Source: Bacteroidales bacterium (GTDB lineage: Bacteria > Bacteroidota > Bacteroidia > Bacteroidales > UBA932). Taken from it: 64,000 nt of DNA. The DNA lies in the NCBI GenBank assembly GCA_017398335.1, contig JAFQGK010000046.1, positions 1-64,000 of the forward strand, read 5' to 3'. Under the pieces are notes generated by a model, which was given only the letters and a program-made list of their open reading frames with translations, ran no database searches and was not told the DNA's origin. Below are positions 16,236-24,438 of this stretch, one piece after another (the stretch's first letter is position 1; every line of letters begins with the position of its first letter). The position numbers and the translations under genes are program-made.

Positions 16236-16243
16236 TAAATTTG
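16236..16243 (+). promoter_or_regulatory. Candidate -7 element for xseAB
   Basis: TAAATTTG matches TAnnTTTG and is 22 nt before the xseA start codon, the same geometry as at aroB and AraC. A -33 box is not obvious. Confidence 0.45.
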
Positions 16244-16265
16244 TAACACTGATTATGCAGACAAT

Positions 16266-17444
16266 ATGGAGAAAGATTTTATTGACCTTTTTGAATTTCA
16301 GACGAGACTTAAGGAGGGGATAGAATCGCTTTTTCCTAAACGATTGTGGATCAGGGCTGAAGTGAGTGCTGTCAAGGCAAGGAACGGGGGACATTGTTAC
16401 CTCGAACTTTCACAAAGTAATGAAGACGGCCTCGTGGCAAAAGCTTCAGCCATCATATGGAGTTCGAAATACAGATTCATCTCGCCATACTTCGAGTCCG
16501 TCACCGGCTCTCCGCTTCAGGAAGGCATGCAGATTCTGGTGGAAGTGCAGCCTACCTATAGTCAGTTGTATGGCTTCTCTCTCATTATCAATGATATAGA
16601 CCCTGAGTTTTCCCTTGGTGTAAAGGAACTTGAAAGGCAGCGCACGATTGAAAGGCTTCAGAAAGAAGGACTTATGGACCTTCAGAAGGAACTTGCTCTT
16701 CCGGCTCTTCCATACAGGTTTGCAGTGATTTCAGCGGAGGATGCGGCCGGATACCGCGATTTTGTCAGACACCTTGATGAGAACCCGTATGGATTCAAGG
16801 TCAGTTTGACTTTGTTTCCGGCATTGATGCAGGGACAGGATTGCCCGAGGTCCATCGTCGAGGCTTTGGATGCCATTCTTGAAAGTGGTGAGGAATATGA
16901 TGCTGTCCTGATTCTTAGAGGCGGAGGGGCCAGGCTTGATCTTGCCTGCTATGATGACTACTCTATGGCGGCAGTGATCGCCCAGTATCCTACCCCTGTT
17001 CTTACGGCGGTCGGCCATGATCAGGACTATCATGTCTGTGATATGGTGGCTTATGAAAATGTGAAGACTCCGACGGCTCTTGCGGATTTCATACTGGAAA
17101 TATATGAAGACGAGGATGCAAGGATTTCTTCCTTCCAGTCTCGTATGAAACTTGCATTTGCATCGAGACTTTTGTCGATGGATGCTGCTGTGGAAGCGGT
17201 CTGGATGAGGATAAGAGGTGGATTTGCCATGAAGCTTCTGAATATGGAGAGTAGCCTGGATGTGCTCCAGGCAAGGATACAGGCTGCCGATCCGAGGAAT
17301 ATCCTGGAAAGGGGATATGCTCTGGCTCTTGATGAGCATGGAGTTGTGCTGAAGTCGGCGGCAGGATGCAGGAAGGGCGATTCGGTTTCCCTTATGTTTG
17401 CCGATGGGACTCTTGCTTGTGAAGTTATGGGCGTAAGTAAATGA
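16266..17444 (+). CDS. xseA: Exodeoxyribonuclease VII large subunit
   Basis: A 392-residue catalytic subunit of exonuclease VII, which degrades single-stranded DNA from both ends. The N-terminal OB fold (LWIRAEVSAVKARNGGHCYLEL) precedes the central nuclease domain with FAVISAEDAAGYRDF, ILRGGGARLDLACYDD and TAVGHDQDYHVCDMVAY, and a helical C-terminus with ILERGYALAL. The usual form is nearer 400-460 residues, so this is slightly compact, mainly in the coiled-coil part. The stop codon overlaps the xseB start (ATGA), implying translational coupling. Confidence 0.95.
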   Translation: MEKDFIDLFEFQTRLKEGIESLFPKRLWIRAEVSAVKARNGGHCYLELSQSNEDGLVAKASAIIWSSKYRFISPYFESVTGSPLQEGMQILVEVQPTYSQLYGFSLIINDIDPEFSLGVKELERQRTIERLQKEGLMDLQKELALPALPYRFAVISAEDAAGYRDFVRHLDENPYGFKVSLTLFPALMQGQDCPRSIVEALDAILESGEEYDAVLILRGGGARLDLACYDDYSMAAVIAQYPTPVLTAVGHDQDYHVCDMVAYENVKTPTALADFILEIYEDEDARISSFQSRMKLAFASRLLSMDAAVEAVWMRIRGGFAMKLLNMESSLDVLQARIQAADPRNILERGYALALDEHGVVLKSAAGCRKGDSVSLMFADGTLACEVMGVSK

Positions 17445-17629
17445 TTATGAAGGAATTTGATTATACAAAGGCGATGGCTGAACTTGAGGAAATCGCCCTC
17501 AAGGTAGAAGACCCCAGGACGGGTGTCGAAGATATTGAAAAATATATGAAACGCTCACAGGAGCTGATGGAAGCCTGCAGGAACTACCTGCGCGGTGCAA
17601 GGGAGAAACTGGATGCGATGTCATCCTGA
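17441..17629 (+). CDS. xseB: Exodeoxyribonuclease VII small subunit
   Basis: A 62-residue three-helix protein with the family pattern FDYTKAMAELEEIALKVEDP, followed by EDIEKYMKRSQELMEACRNYL. It binds the XseA coiled coil to form exonuclease VII. A second ATG two codons in (17447) would give MKEFDY; the first is chosen because it overlaps the xseA stop by 4 nt. Length is normal for XseB. Confidence 0.93.
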   Translation: MIMKEFDYTKAMAELEEIALKVEDPRTGVEDIEKYMKRSQELMEACRNYLRGAREKLDAMSS

Positions 17630-17679
17630 GTGTTCCGAAGGGTGGAGTGTGAAACTTTAATATACAAAAGCCAGAAGAT

Positions 17680-19695
17680 ATGTGTGCAAGAAAGAAAAAG
17701 ATGATTTATGATGCCGACAAATGGCTGAAACCTTACAAGGATGTCATAGACAGAAGACACAAGATGATAATGGATGCCAAGGAAAGACTGGCGTCCGGAG
17801 GTTCCTTGAGCCAGGGTATCAATAATCACATACATTATGGTCTTCATCATGATGCTCAGGGTAACTGGGTGTTCCGTGAGTGGGCTCCGAATGCCACAAA
17901 GATCTATCTTATCGGAGACTTCAACAACTGGAAGAGGAGCGATGCCTATGCTCTCAGCCCGGTGGGAGGCGGCAATTGGGAGATAACGCTTCCGGCTATG
18001 TTCCTTGACCATGGTACGTTGTACAAACTCTTCATCGAATGGCCGGGAGGAGGCGCAGAAAGGCTTCCGTCATATGTCACCAGAACGGTTCAGGACCCTC
18101 AGACCAAGCAGTTCTCTGCCCAGGTATGGGACCCGTATAAGCAGTATGAATGGCGCAATCCCAAGCCGGGAAAACGACCTCATCCGCTGATTTACGAATG
18201 CCATATCGGAATGGCGGCAGAAGAGGAAAAAGTGGGAACTTTTGAGGAATTCAGACAGAATGTGCTGCCTAAGATAGCGGACCTTGGCTACGATACGATT
18301 CAGATAATGGCTCTTCAGGAACATCCGTACTATGGCTCATTCGGCTATCAGGTGTCCAACTTCTTCGCTCTCAGCTCGCGCTTCGGTACTCCTGAGGAAT
18401 TCAAGGCTCTGGTGGATGACGCCCATGGATATGGAATTGCGGTGGTTATGGATATCGTTCACTCGCATTCTGTTGATAATGAGGCGGAAGGACTGGGATT
18501 GTTTGATGGAAAAGAGACCCTGTATTTCTATGACGGATGGCAGGGAAGACATCCTGCGTGGGGCTCAAGATGCTTCGATTATGGCAAGGATGAAACGAAG
18601 TACTTCCTTCTGTCCAACTGCAAATACTGGATGGAAGAGTATCATATCGACGGATTCCGTTTCGATGGAGTGACCAGCATGATATACTGGGATCATGGTC
18701 TGGAGAAGGATTTTGTTGGGTATGAGAACTACTTCAATCAAGGCGTGGATGAAAATGCCCTTACATATCTGGCTCTTGCCAATATCCTGATCCGTGAAAT
18801 GAATGAAGACTCGTTCACCATTGCCGAGGATGTCAGCGGAATGGCGGGCCTGGCTGCTCCTGTAGAGCAGGGGGGAATAGGCTTTGATTTCCGTATGAGC
18901 ATGGGAGTTGCGGACAATTGGATCAAGTGGATAAAGGAACTGACTGATGATCAGTGGAGTATGGGAGAGATGTGGTGGCAGCTCACCAACAAGCGCGAGG
19001 ATGAAAAGACCATCAGTTACGCAGAATGCCATGACCAGGCGATGGTAGGAGACAAGACAATAGCATTCCGTCTGATGGATAAGGAAATGTATTTTTCAAT
19101 GAACAAGGACTCACAGTCTCCGGTAGTGGACAGAGGTGTGGCACTGCATAAGATGATACGTCTGGTGACAATGGCTACCTGCGGAGACGGCTACCTTACC
19201 TTCATGGGCAATGAGTTCGGCCACCCTGAGTGGATCGACTTTCCTCGGGAGGAAAATAACTGGTCTTACAAGCATGCCAGAAGGCAGTGGTCGCTTGCCG
19301 AGCCGGATTATCTTAGATACAGGTATCTGAGGAATTTCGACAAGGCAATGATAAGTCTTGCGCATCAGGAAGACATACTTGATGAGAAACCGGAGCTTTT
19401 TGTGCAGGATGAAGAGAAAAAGATACTGATTTTCAAAAGAAAAAGTTGTATCTTTGCACTCAATTTCAACCCCACTGCCTCATTTGCCGATTATGGCTTC
19501 GCAGCTCCTGCCGGAAAGTATGAGGTGGTATTGAATACAGATGAAAACGAATTTGACGGCTTCTCCAGACTTAAGACTGGAGAGGTGCATTTCAGTGTAT
19601 CTGCCAAGAGTGAGAACGGAAACGGCAAATATGACGAGACCCTTTTCCTCTATCTGCCGAGCAGGTGTGCGGTCGTGCTGAAAAAGATTGATTGA
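17680..19695 (+). CDS. glgB: 1,4-alpha-glucan branching enzyme (GH13, eukaryote-like type)
   Basis: A 671-residue branching enzyme creating alpha-1,6 branches in glycogen. N-terminal CBM48 (FREWAPNATKIYLIGDFNNW), then the GH13 barrel: VVMDIVHSH, catalytic Asp in GFRFDGVTSMIYWDHG, catalytic Glu in TIAEDVSGM, and third acid in YAECHDQAMVGDKT, with a C-terminal beta domain. The RFDGVTSM and HDQAMVGDKT motifs are the version seen in plant and animal branching enzymes rather than in E. coli GlgB, which fits the shorter length. It begins a cluster of five glycogen genes on the same strand with short gaps. Confidence 0.93.
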   Translation: MCARKKKMIYDADKWLKPYKDVIDRRHKMIMDAKERLASGGSLSQGINNHIHYGLHHDAQGNWVFREWAPNATKIYLIGDFNNWKRSDAYALSPVGGGNWEITLPAMFLDHGTLYKLFIEWPGGGAERLPSYVTRTVQDPQTKQFSAQVWDPYKQYEWRNPKPGKRPHPLIYECHIGMAAEEEKVGTFEEFRQNVLPKIADLGYDTIQIMALQEHPYYGSFGYQVSNFFALSSRFGTPEEFKALVDDAHGYGIAVVMDIVHSHSVDNEAEGLGLFDGKETLYFYDGWQGRHPAWGSRCFDYGKDETKYFLLSNCKYWMEEYHIDGFRFDGVTSMIYWDHGLEKDFVGYENYFNQGVDENALTYLALANILIREMNEDSFTIAEDVSGMAGLAAPVEQGGIGFDFRMSMGVADNWIKWIKELTDDQWSMGEMWWQLTNKREDEKTISYAECHDQAMVGDKTIAFRLMDKEMYFSMNKDSQSPVVDRGVALHKMIRLVTMATCGDGYLTFMGNEFGHPEWIDFPREENNWSYKHARRQWSLAEPDYLRYRYLRNFDKAMISLAHQEDILDEKPELFVQDEEKKILIFKRKSCIFALNFNPTASFADYGFAAPAGKYEVVLNTDENEFDGFSRLKTGEVHFSVSAKSENGNGKYDETLFLYLPSRCAVVLKKID

Positions 19696-19721
19696 AAATA
19701 ACTTATAATAGATAAATAGAT

Positions 19722-21656
19722 ATGGCTTTTCTTAAATTCAACAAGTCCGAGCTTGTGAACCTGGAATATTCGCTCAAGCGTGAGATCATCGCGGCGAATG
19801 AGTCAGGTGCGTACTGCAACACGTCCATCGTGACCTGCAATACAAGACGCTATCACGGACTGCTCGCTGTTCCTGTCGAAGAGCTGGGTGGCGGAAAGTA
19901 CATGCTTCTTTCTGCGCTGGATGAAAGTCTTGTCCTGAGTGGCAAACAGTTCAACCTTGGCATCCATTGCTACGGTGATACATATGAGCCGCGTGGACAT
20001 AAGTACATTATTGACTTTGATGCGGCACCAGTCCCTGTCATTACCTATAAGGTCGGCGGCATACTGTTCACCAAGACCATCATGATGGTTCCGGACAACG
20101 ATCAGGTCCTCATTAAGTATGAACTTCTGGAGGCTCCTTCAAAGGTCACCCTTCTGCTGAAGCCTTTCCTGGCATTCAGAAACATTCATAGCCTGACAAA
20201 CCAGAACGGAGAGGCTTACACCGGAGGAGACGAGATAGACGGAGGTATGTCATTCCGTATGTATGACGGCTTCCCGGACCTGAATCTTCAGATTTCAGGA
20301 CAGCCTACTTATAAACATCAGCCATATTGGTATAACGGCATCACTTATTCGGACGAGTATCGTCGTGGATTCGACTGTCGTGAAGACCTTCTCGTGCCGG
20401 GAGTCTTCCAGATGGAACTCAAACCGGGCGAGTCAGTGGTGTTCTCGGCTTCTGTGAGCGAGGTTAATCCTCGCGGACTCAAGAGGAAGTTCACGGACAC
20501 TCTCAAGAAGATGGGAACAGTCGACACATATCATGACCTTCTTGTACACAATGCCGATCTCTTCAAGCTTCATGACGGAGACAAGGCACGCATCAATGCC
20601 GGCTTCTCATGGCTTGAGACAGGACTTCTCAGAGAGACTATCGTTTCACTTCCGGGCCTTACACTTTATGCGAACGGCAATTGTGACGAGTTTGAGAAGA
20701 TCCTCGACACCCTGATTGAAGAGGAACAGGAAAGACTCTTCCATCGTACGACTCAGTGTGAGGCTCCGCTTCGTATGACTGAGACTATCCAGCAGTATAT
20801 CCGTTTCAGCGGCAAGGAGAAGCAGATCTGGAAGAAGTATGGTGAAACGCTGAAGGGTATCATCGAGAGCTATGCTCCGGGCCGCAGAAAAGAGGTTGCA
20901 ATGCATCCTAACGGACTCCTCTGGACTCAGATGGACAATGTCGCGCTTTCATGGATGAATGCATATGTATATGGACATCCCGTGACAGAACGTGCCGGTT
21001 ATCAGGTGGAGACGAATGCATTCTGGTATAATGCCCTTTGCTTCGCTATCGATATGGAAAATAAGTATGGAGCAAAGAAGAACAATGAGTTCGTTGCCCG
21101 TTGGACTCCTGTCCGTGACCTCGTGAAGCAGAACTTCCAGCCTACATTCTGGAGGGAAGACTGGGGATATCTTGTGGACTACGTTAACAACGGTTGGCAG
21201 GATCAGGCCGTGAGACCTAATCAGCTCTATGCAATCTGCCTCGAATACAGCCCGGTTGATGACGAGGTAGTGTCAGAGGTCGTGATGACCATCAACGACG
21301 AGCTCGTGACCAAGAGAGGACTCAGGTCGCTTTCTCCAAGAAATGAGGCTTACAGAGGAGTATATGAGGGATCTCAGATTGACCGTGACCTTGCATACCA
21401 TCAGGGTTGTGCCTTCCCTGCACTTCTTGCCCCTTATATCGACATCTGCTTCCAGATGATGGGCGATGCATTCTACAAGAGGGCAGAGTACCTGACTGAA
21501 GGATTTTTCCAGGATATCAGCAAGCACGGCGTGGGAGCATTCTCTGAACTATATGACGGAGACCCTCCTCACGAGCCGCATGGAGCTGTCTCATCGGCTA
21601 TGAGTACAGCTGCTCTCCTGCATATCGAGTATATTATGAATCAGTATAAGAAATAA
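19722..21656 (+). CDS. Glycogen debranching enzyme (amylo-alpha-1,6-glucosidase, GH133)
   Basis: A 644-residue cytosolic debranching enzyme of the short bacterial/archaeal type. The N-terminal GDE domain has ESGAYCNTSIVTCNTRRYHG and the C-terminal (alpha/alpha)6 barrel includes ASFSWLETGLLRE-like text (FSWLETGLLRETIVSLPGL region), GLLWTQMDNVALSWMNA, NAFWYNALCFA, and VRPNQLYAICLEYSPV. It removes alpha-1,6 branches left after phosphorylase action. It lies 26 nt after glgB and 12 nt before a GT4 gene, consistent with one operon. Confidence 0.92.
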   Translation: MAFLKFNKSELVNLEYSLKREIIAANESGAYCNTSIVTCNTRRYHGLLAVPVEELGGGKYMLLSALDESLVLSGKQFNLGIHCYGDTYEPRGHKYIIDFDAAPVPVITYKVGGILFTKTIMMVPDNDQVLIKYELLEAPSKVTLLLKPFLAFRNIHSLTNQNGEAYTGGDEIDGGMSFRMYDGFPDLNLQISGQPTYKHQPYWYNGITYSDEYRRGFDCREDLLVPGVFQMELKPGESVVFSASVSEVNPRGLKRKFTDTLKKMGTVDTYHDLLVHNADLFKLHDGDKARINAGFSWLETGLLRETIVSLPGLTLYANGNCDEFEKILDTLIEEEQERLFHRTTQCEAPLRMTETIQQYIRFSGKEKQIWKKYGETLKGIIESYAPGRRKEVAMHPNGLLWTQMDNVALSWMNAYVYGHPVTERAGYQVETNAFWYNALCFAIDMENKYGAKKNNEFVARWTPVRDLVKQNFQPTFWREDWGYLVDYVNNGWQDQAVRPNQLYAICLEYSPVDDEVVSEVVMTINDELVTKRGLRSLSPRNEAYRGVYEGSQIDRDLAYHQGCAFPALLAPYIDICFQMMGDAFYKRAEYLTEGFFQDISKHGVGAFSELYDGDPPHEPHGAVSSAMSTAALLHIEYIMNQYKK

Positions 21657-21668
21657 GGAGGAGAAGAA

Positions 21669-22964
21669 ATGAGAGTATTGATGTTTGGATGGGAGTTCCC
21701 TCCTCATATCGCAGGAGGTCTCGGAACCGCCTGCTACGGAATGACCAAGGGGCTTGCTTACAATGATGTGGATGTACTTTTCGTGATGCCTTCGGCTTCA
21801 GGTGACGAGGACGAAAGCGCAGTGAAGATCATAAACGCAAGCGATGTCGCTGTAGATACAGTCAGCGCTACCGTAGACGAGTTCCTCGGCAAGGTTCAGT
21901 TCGTGCACATCGGAACAAATATGATCCCTTATGTTGATCCTCAGGACTTTACCACTATGGTGGAAGAGGAACGAAAGAGACAGATCAAGGGCTTCCGCGT
22001 GCAGTATGGCCAGAAATATAAATTCTCAGGAAAATATGGCGCGAACCTCATGGAAGAGGTTGCCCGCTATGCAATGGTAGGAGCAACAATCGCCATGCAG
22101 TATAAGGATCAGTTTGACGTGATCCATGCTCATGACTGGCTTACATATCTTGCAGGTATTGCTGCGAAGCAGCTTACAGGAAAGCCTCTAGTAGTGCATA
22201 TGCATGCTACATCATACGACCGTGCAAGCGACGACCAGGTGGATACACGCGTGGTTGACCTTGAGACAAAGGGTATGATGGCTGCTGACAAGGTGATGGC
22301 AGTTTCCGAGCTTACAAGAAACATCTGCATCAACCGTTACGGAATAGATCCGGACAAGGTGGTTGCTGTGCATAATGCCGTAGACTTTACAGGCAGGGAG
22401 AAGATAGAGGTCGAGCGCAATGTCAAGGAGAAGGTTGTTACCTTCCTTGGTCGTGTGACCTATCAGAAGGGACCGGAATATTTCATTGAAGCAGCAGCAA
22501 AGGTACTTAAGAGATGCAATAACGTACGTTTCGTGATGGCCGGAAGCGGTGATATGCTCAACCGATGCATCCGTCATGTGGCGCGTCTGGGAATCTCCGA
22601 CAAGTTCCATTTCACAGGCTTCCTCCGCGGAAAGGAGGTTCACAAGATGTTCGCTCTGTCGGATGTATATGTGATGCCTTCGATTTCGGAGCCGTTCGGA
22701 ATCTCGCCTCTTGAGGCAATGCAGACAAATGTACCTTCAATCATATCCAAGCAGTCAGGATGTGCGGAGATCCTTCAGTACGCCCTCAAGGTGGACTTCT
22801 GGGATGTCGATGCAATGTCTGATGCAATCTATGGTCTCCTCAATTATCCGGCAATAGCCCAGCTTGCTGCGCGTTGCGGATATGACGAGGTGAACAGCAT
22901 CAAGTGGAATGACGTGGCTGCCAAGATCAAGGGTATTTATCAGGAAGTAATTGACAAAAATTAA
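21669..22964 (+). CDS. GT4 glycosyltransferase, glycogen-synthase-like
   Basis: A 431-residue GT-B enzyme. The N-terminus FGWEFPPHIAGGLGTACYG resembles GlgA-type synthases (KxGG-like donor/acceptor loop), HAHDWLTYLAGI is the acceptor-side motif, and the C-terminal Rossmann domain has TFLGRVTYQKGPEYFIEAA and the EX7E motif SEPFGISPLEAMQ. It probably elongates alpha-1,4-glucan or a maltooligosaccharide primer. Its position between the debranching enzyme and a GH57 enzyme supports a glycogen role. Donor (ADP- or UDP-glucose) is not readable from sequence. A good AGGAGG-like ribosome site (AAGGAGGAGAAG) precedes the start, unusual in this phylum. Confidence 0.85.
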   Translation: MRVLMFGWEFPPHIAGGLGTACYGMTKGLAYNDVDVLFVMPSASGDEDESAVKIINASDVAVDTVSATVDEFLGKVQFVHIGTNMIPYVDPQDFTTMVEEERKRQIKGFRVQYGQKYKFSGKYGANLMEEVARYAMVGATIAMQYKDQFDVIHAHDWLTYLAGIAAKQLTGKPLVVHMHATSYDRASDDQVDTRVVDLETKGMMAADKVMAVSELTRNICINRYGIDPDKVVAVHNAVDFTGREKIEVERNVKEKVVTFLGRVTYQKGPEYFIEAAAKVLKRCNNVRFVMAGSGDMLNRCIRHVARLGISDKFHFTGFLRGKEVHKMFALSDVYVMPSISEPFGISPLEAMQTNVPSIISKQSGCAEILQYALKVDFWDVDAMSDAIYGLLNYPAIAQLAARCGYDEVNSIKWNDVAAKIKGIYQEVIDKN

Positions 22965-22978
22965 AAATATATATTATT

Positions 22979-24268
22979 ATGAAAAAGAGTATATGTCTGT
23001 ATTTTCAGGTACATCAGCCTGCAAGGTTGAGGCTATACAGATTCTTTGACATCGGAAAGGATTCTCATTATTATGATGATTTCGCAAACAGGACTATTCT
23101 TCGTAGAGTAGCTCAGAAGTGCTATCTTCCAATGAATGCCCTTCTCCTCGAACTCATCGAGGCAAACAAGGGTGCCTTCAAGGTAGCTTTCTCTATCTCA
23201 GGTACAGTCCTCGAGCAGTTTGACAGATATGCTCCGGAAGTTATCGAGAGCTTCCGCAAGCTTGCGCAGACCGGTTGCGTGGAATTCCTTTCAGAGACTT
23301 ACTACCACTCTCTTGCATCACTCGCATCAGAGGCAGAGTTCAAACATCAGGTGCTCAAGCACAAAGCTGCAATCGAGCATTATTTCGGTGTAACTCCTAA
23401 GGCGTTCCGTAATACAGAGCTTGTTTACTCGGATGCAATCGGTGAAATGGTATATGGAATGGGTTTCAAGACTATGCTTACAGAGGGCGCAAAGCACGTT
23501 CTCGGATGGAAGAGTCCTAACTTCGTATACAACTGCGCTCAGGCAAAGAACCTCAAGCTTCTCCTTAAGAACTCTACACTCAGCGACGACATCGCATTCC
23601 GCTTCTCAGACAGAAACTGGTCAGACTGGCCGCTTACAGGCGAGAAGTATCTGGGATGGATCAAGGCTGCGGCTCAGAATGACGAGATCGTGAACCTTTT
23701 CATGGACTATGAGACTTTCGGAGAGCACCAGAAGGCTCAGAGCGGAATCTTCGACTTCATGAAGTTCCTTCCTGAGGTTATACTTGCAGACGGAGAGTTC
23801 GAGTTCGTTACTCCTTCACAGGCTGCGAAAAAGCACAGGACAGTAGGCGAACTGGATGTTCCGGATCCTATTTCATGGGCAGATGAGGAGCGTGATGTGA
23901 CTGCATGGCTTGGAAACGAGCTCCAGAACGACGCGTTCAACAAACTCTATGATCAGGTGGAGAAGCTCGGAATCCTCAACGACGAGGCACTCTGGTCTGA
24001 TTTCGGACATCTTCAGGAGAGCGACCACTTCTACTATATGTGTACGAAGTTCTTCTCAGATGGTGCGGTGCATAAATATTTCAACCCGTATGATACTCCA
24101 TATGAGGCGTTTATCAACTATATGAACGTTCTTAGTGATTTTATTTTGCGAGTTGATGATGCAATTTCCGTTTCAGATGTTAACTTTGCACCCGCAAAGG
24201 TAAAGAAGGCTCCTGCAAAGAAGACAGCTGTAAAGAAGCCAGCTGTAAAGAAGGCGACTCGTAAATAG
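22979..24268 (+). CDS. GH57 alpha-amylase / glucanotransferase with Lys-rich tail
   Basis: A 429-residue family 57 glycoside hydrolase. Motifs: HQPARLRLYRFF near the N-terminus, SISGTVLEQF, the catalytic-nucleophile region FRNTELVYSD (Glu) and the acid motif FMDYETFGEHQ (Asp). Members hydrolyse or transfer alpha-1,4-glucan chains; here the likely role is trimming glycogen or maltooligosaccharides in the cytosol. The last ~25 residues are an unusual Lys/Ala/Pro repeat (KKAPAKKTAVKKPAVKKA), histone-H1-like, absent from the catalytic domain and perhaps added secondarily. A palindromic repeat begins 5 nt after the stop. Confidence 0.9.
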   Translation: MKKSICLYFQVHQPARLRLYRFFDIGKDSHYYDDFANRTILRRVAQKCYLPMNALLLELIEANKGAFKVAFSISGTVLEQFDRYAPEVIESFRKLAQTGCVEFLSETYYHSLASLASEAEFKHQVLKHKAAIEHYFGVTPKAFRNTELVYSDAIGEMVYGMGFKTMLTEGAKHVLGWKSPNFVYNCAQAKNLKLLLKNSTLSDDIAFRFSDRNWSDWPLTGEKYLGWIKAAAQNDEIVNLFMDYETFGEHQKAQSGIFDFMKFLPEVILADGEFEFVTPSQAAKKHRTVGELDVPDPISWADEERDVTAWLGNELQNDAFNKLYDQVEKLGILNDEALWSDFGHLQESDHFYYMCTKFFSDGAVHKYFNPYDTPYEAFINYMNVLSDFILRVDDAISVSDVNFAPAKVKKAPAKKTAVKKPAVKKATRK

Positions 24269-24272
24269 TTAT

Positions 24273-24363
24273 AGATCTCTCGACTCCGCTCGAGATGACA
24301 GATGTCATTTTGACCGAGAAAGTCAGTTGTCATTTCGACCGAGCGAAGCGAGTGGAGAAATCT
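24273..24363. repeat. REP-like inverted repeat element
   Basis: AGATCTCTCGACTCCGCTCG (24273-24292) and its imperfect inverse AGTGGAGAAATCT (24351-24363) bound a 91-bp element containing GATGACA and TGTCATTT in inverted positions. The core TGACCGAGAAAGTCAGTTGT (24311-24330) closely matches GTGACCGAGAAAGTCGGCTG in the elements flanking the RAYT gene at 62.4 kb. It is therefore likely a dispersed REP-type element inserted between two glycogen genes. Confidence 0.75.
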
Positions 24364-24379
24364 ATACCGACAATATTTT

Positions 24380-24413
24380 CCCCGGGCGATTCCATAAAAG
24401 GATTCGACCGGGG
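24380..24413 (+). promoter_or_regulatory. GC-rich hairpin upstream of the synthase-phosphorylase gene
   Basis: CCCCGGGCGATTCC (24380-24393) and GGATTCGACCGGGG (24400-24413) form a 14-bp stem with two mismatches around the loop ATAAAA. It ends 25 nt before the start codon. No T run follows, so it is not an obvious terminator; a role in mRNA stability or translation control, or membership of the adjacent repeat, is possible. Confidence 0.45.
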
Positions 24414-24438
24414 TAACTAAGTAAATTTATTAAGACAA

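Noticed and set aside
24380..24413. Intrinsic terminator between the GH57 and synthase-phosphorylase genes
   Set aside because: The stem is strong but no T run follows on either strand, so it is listed as a hairpin of unknown role instead.
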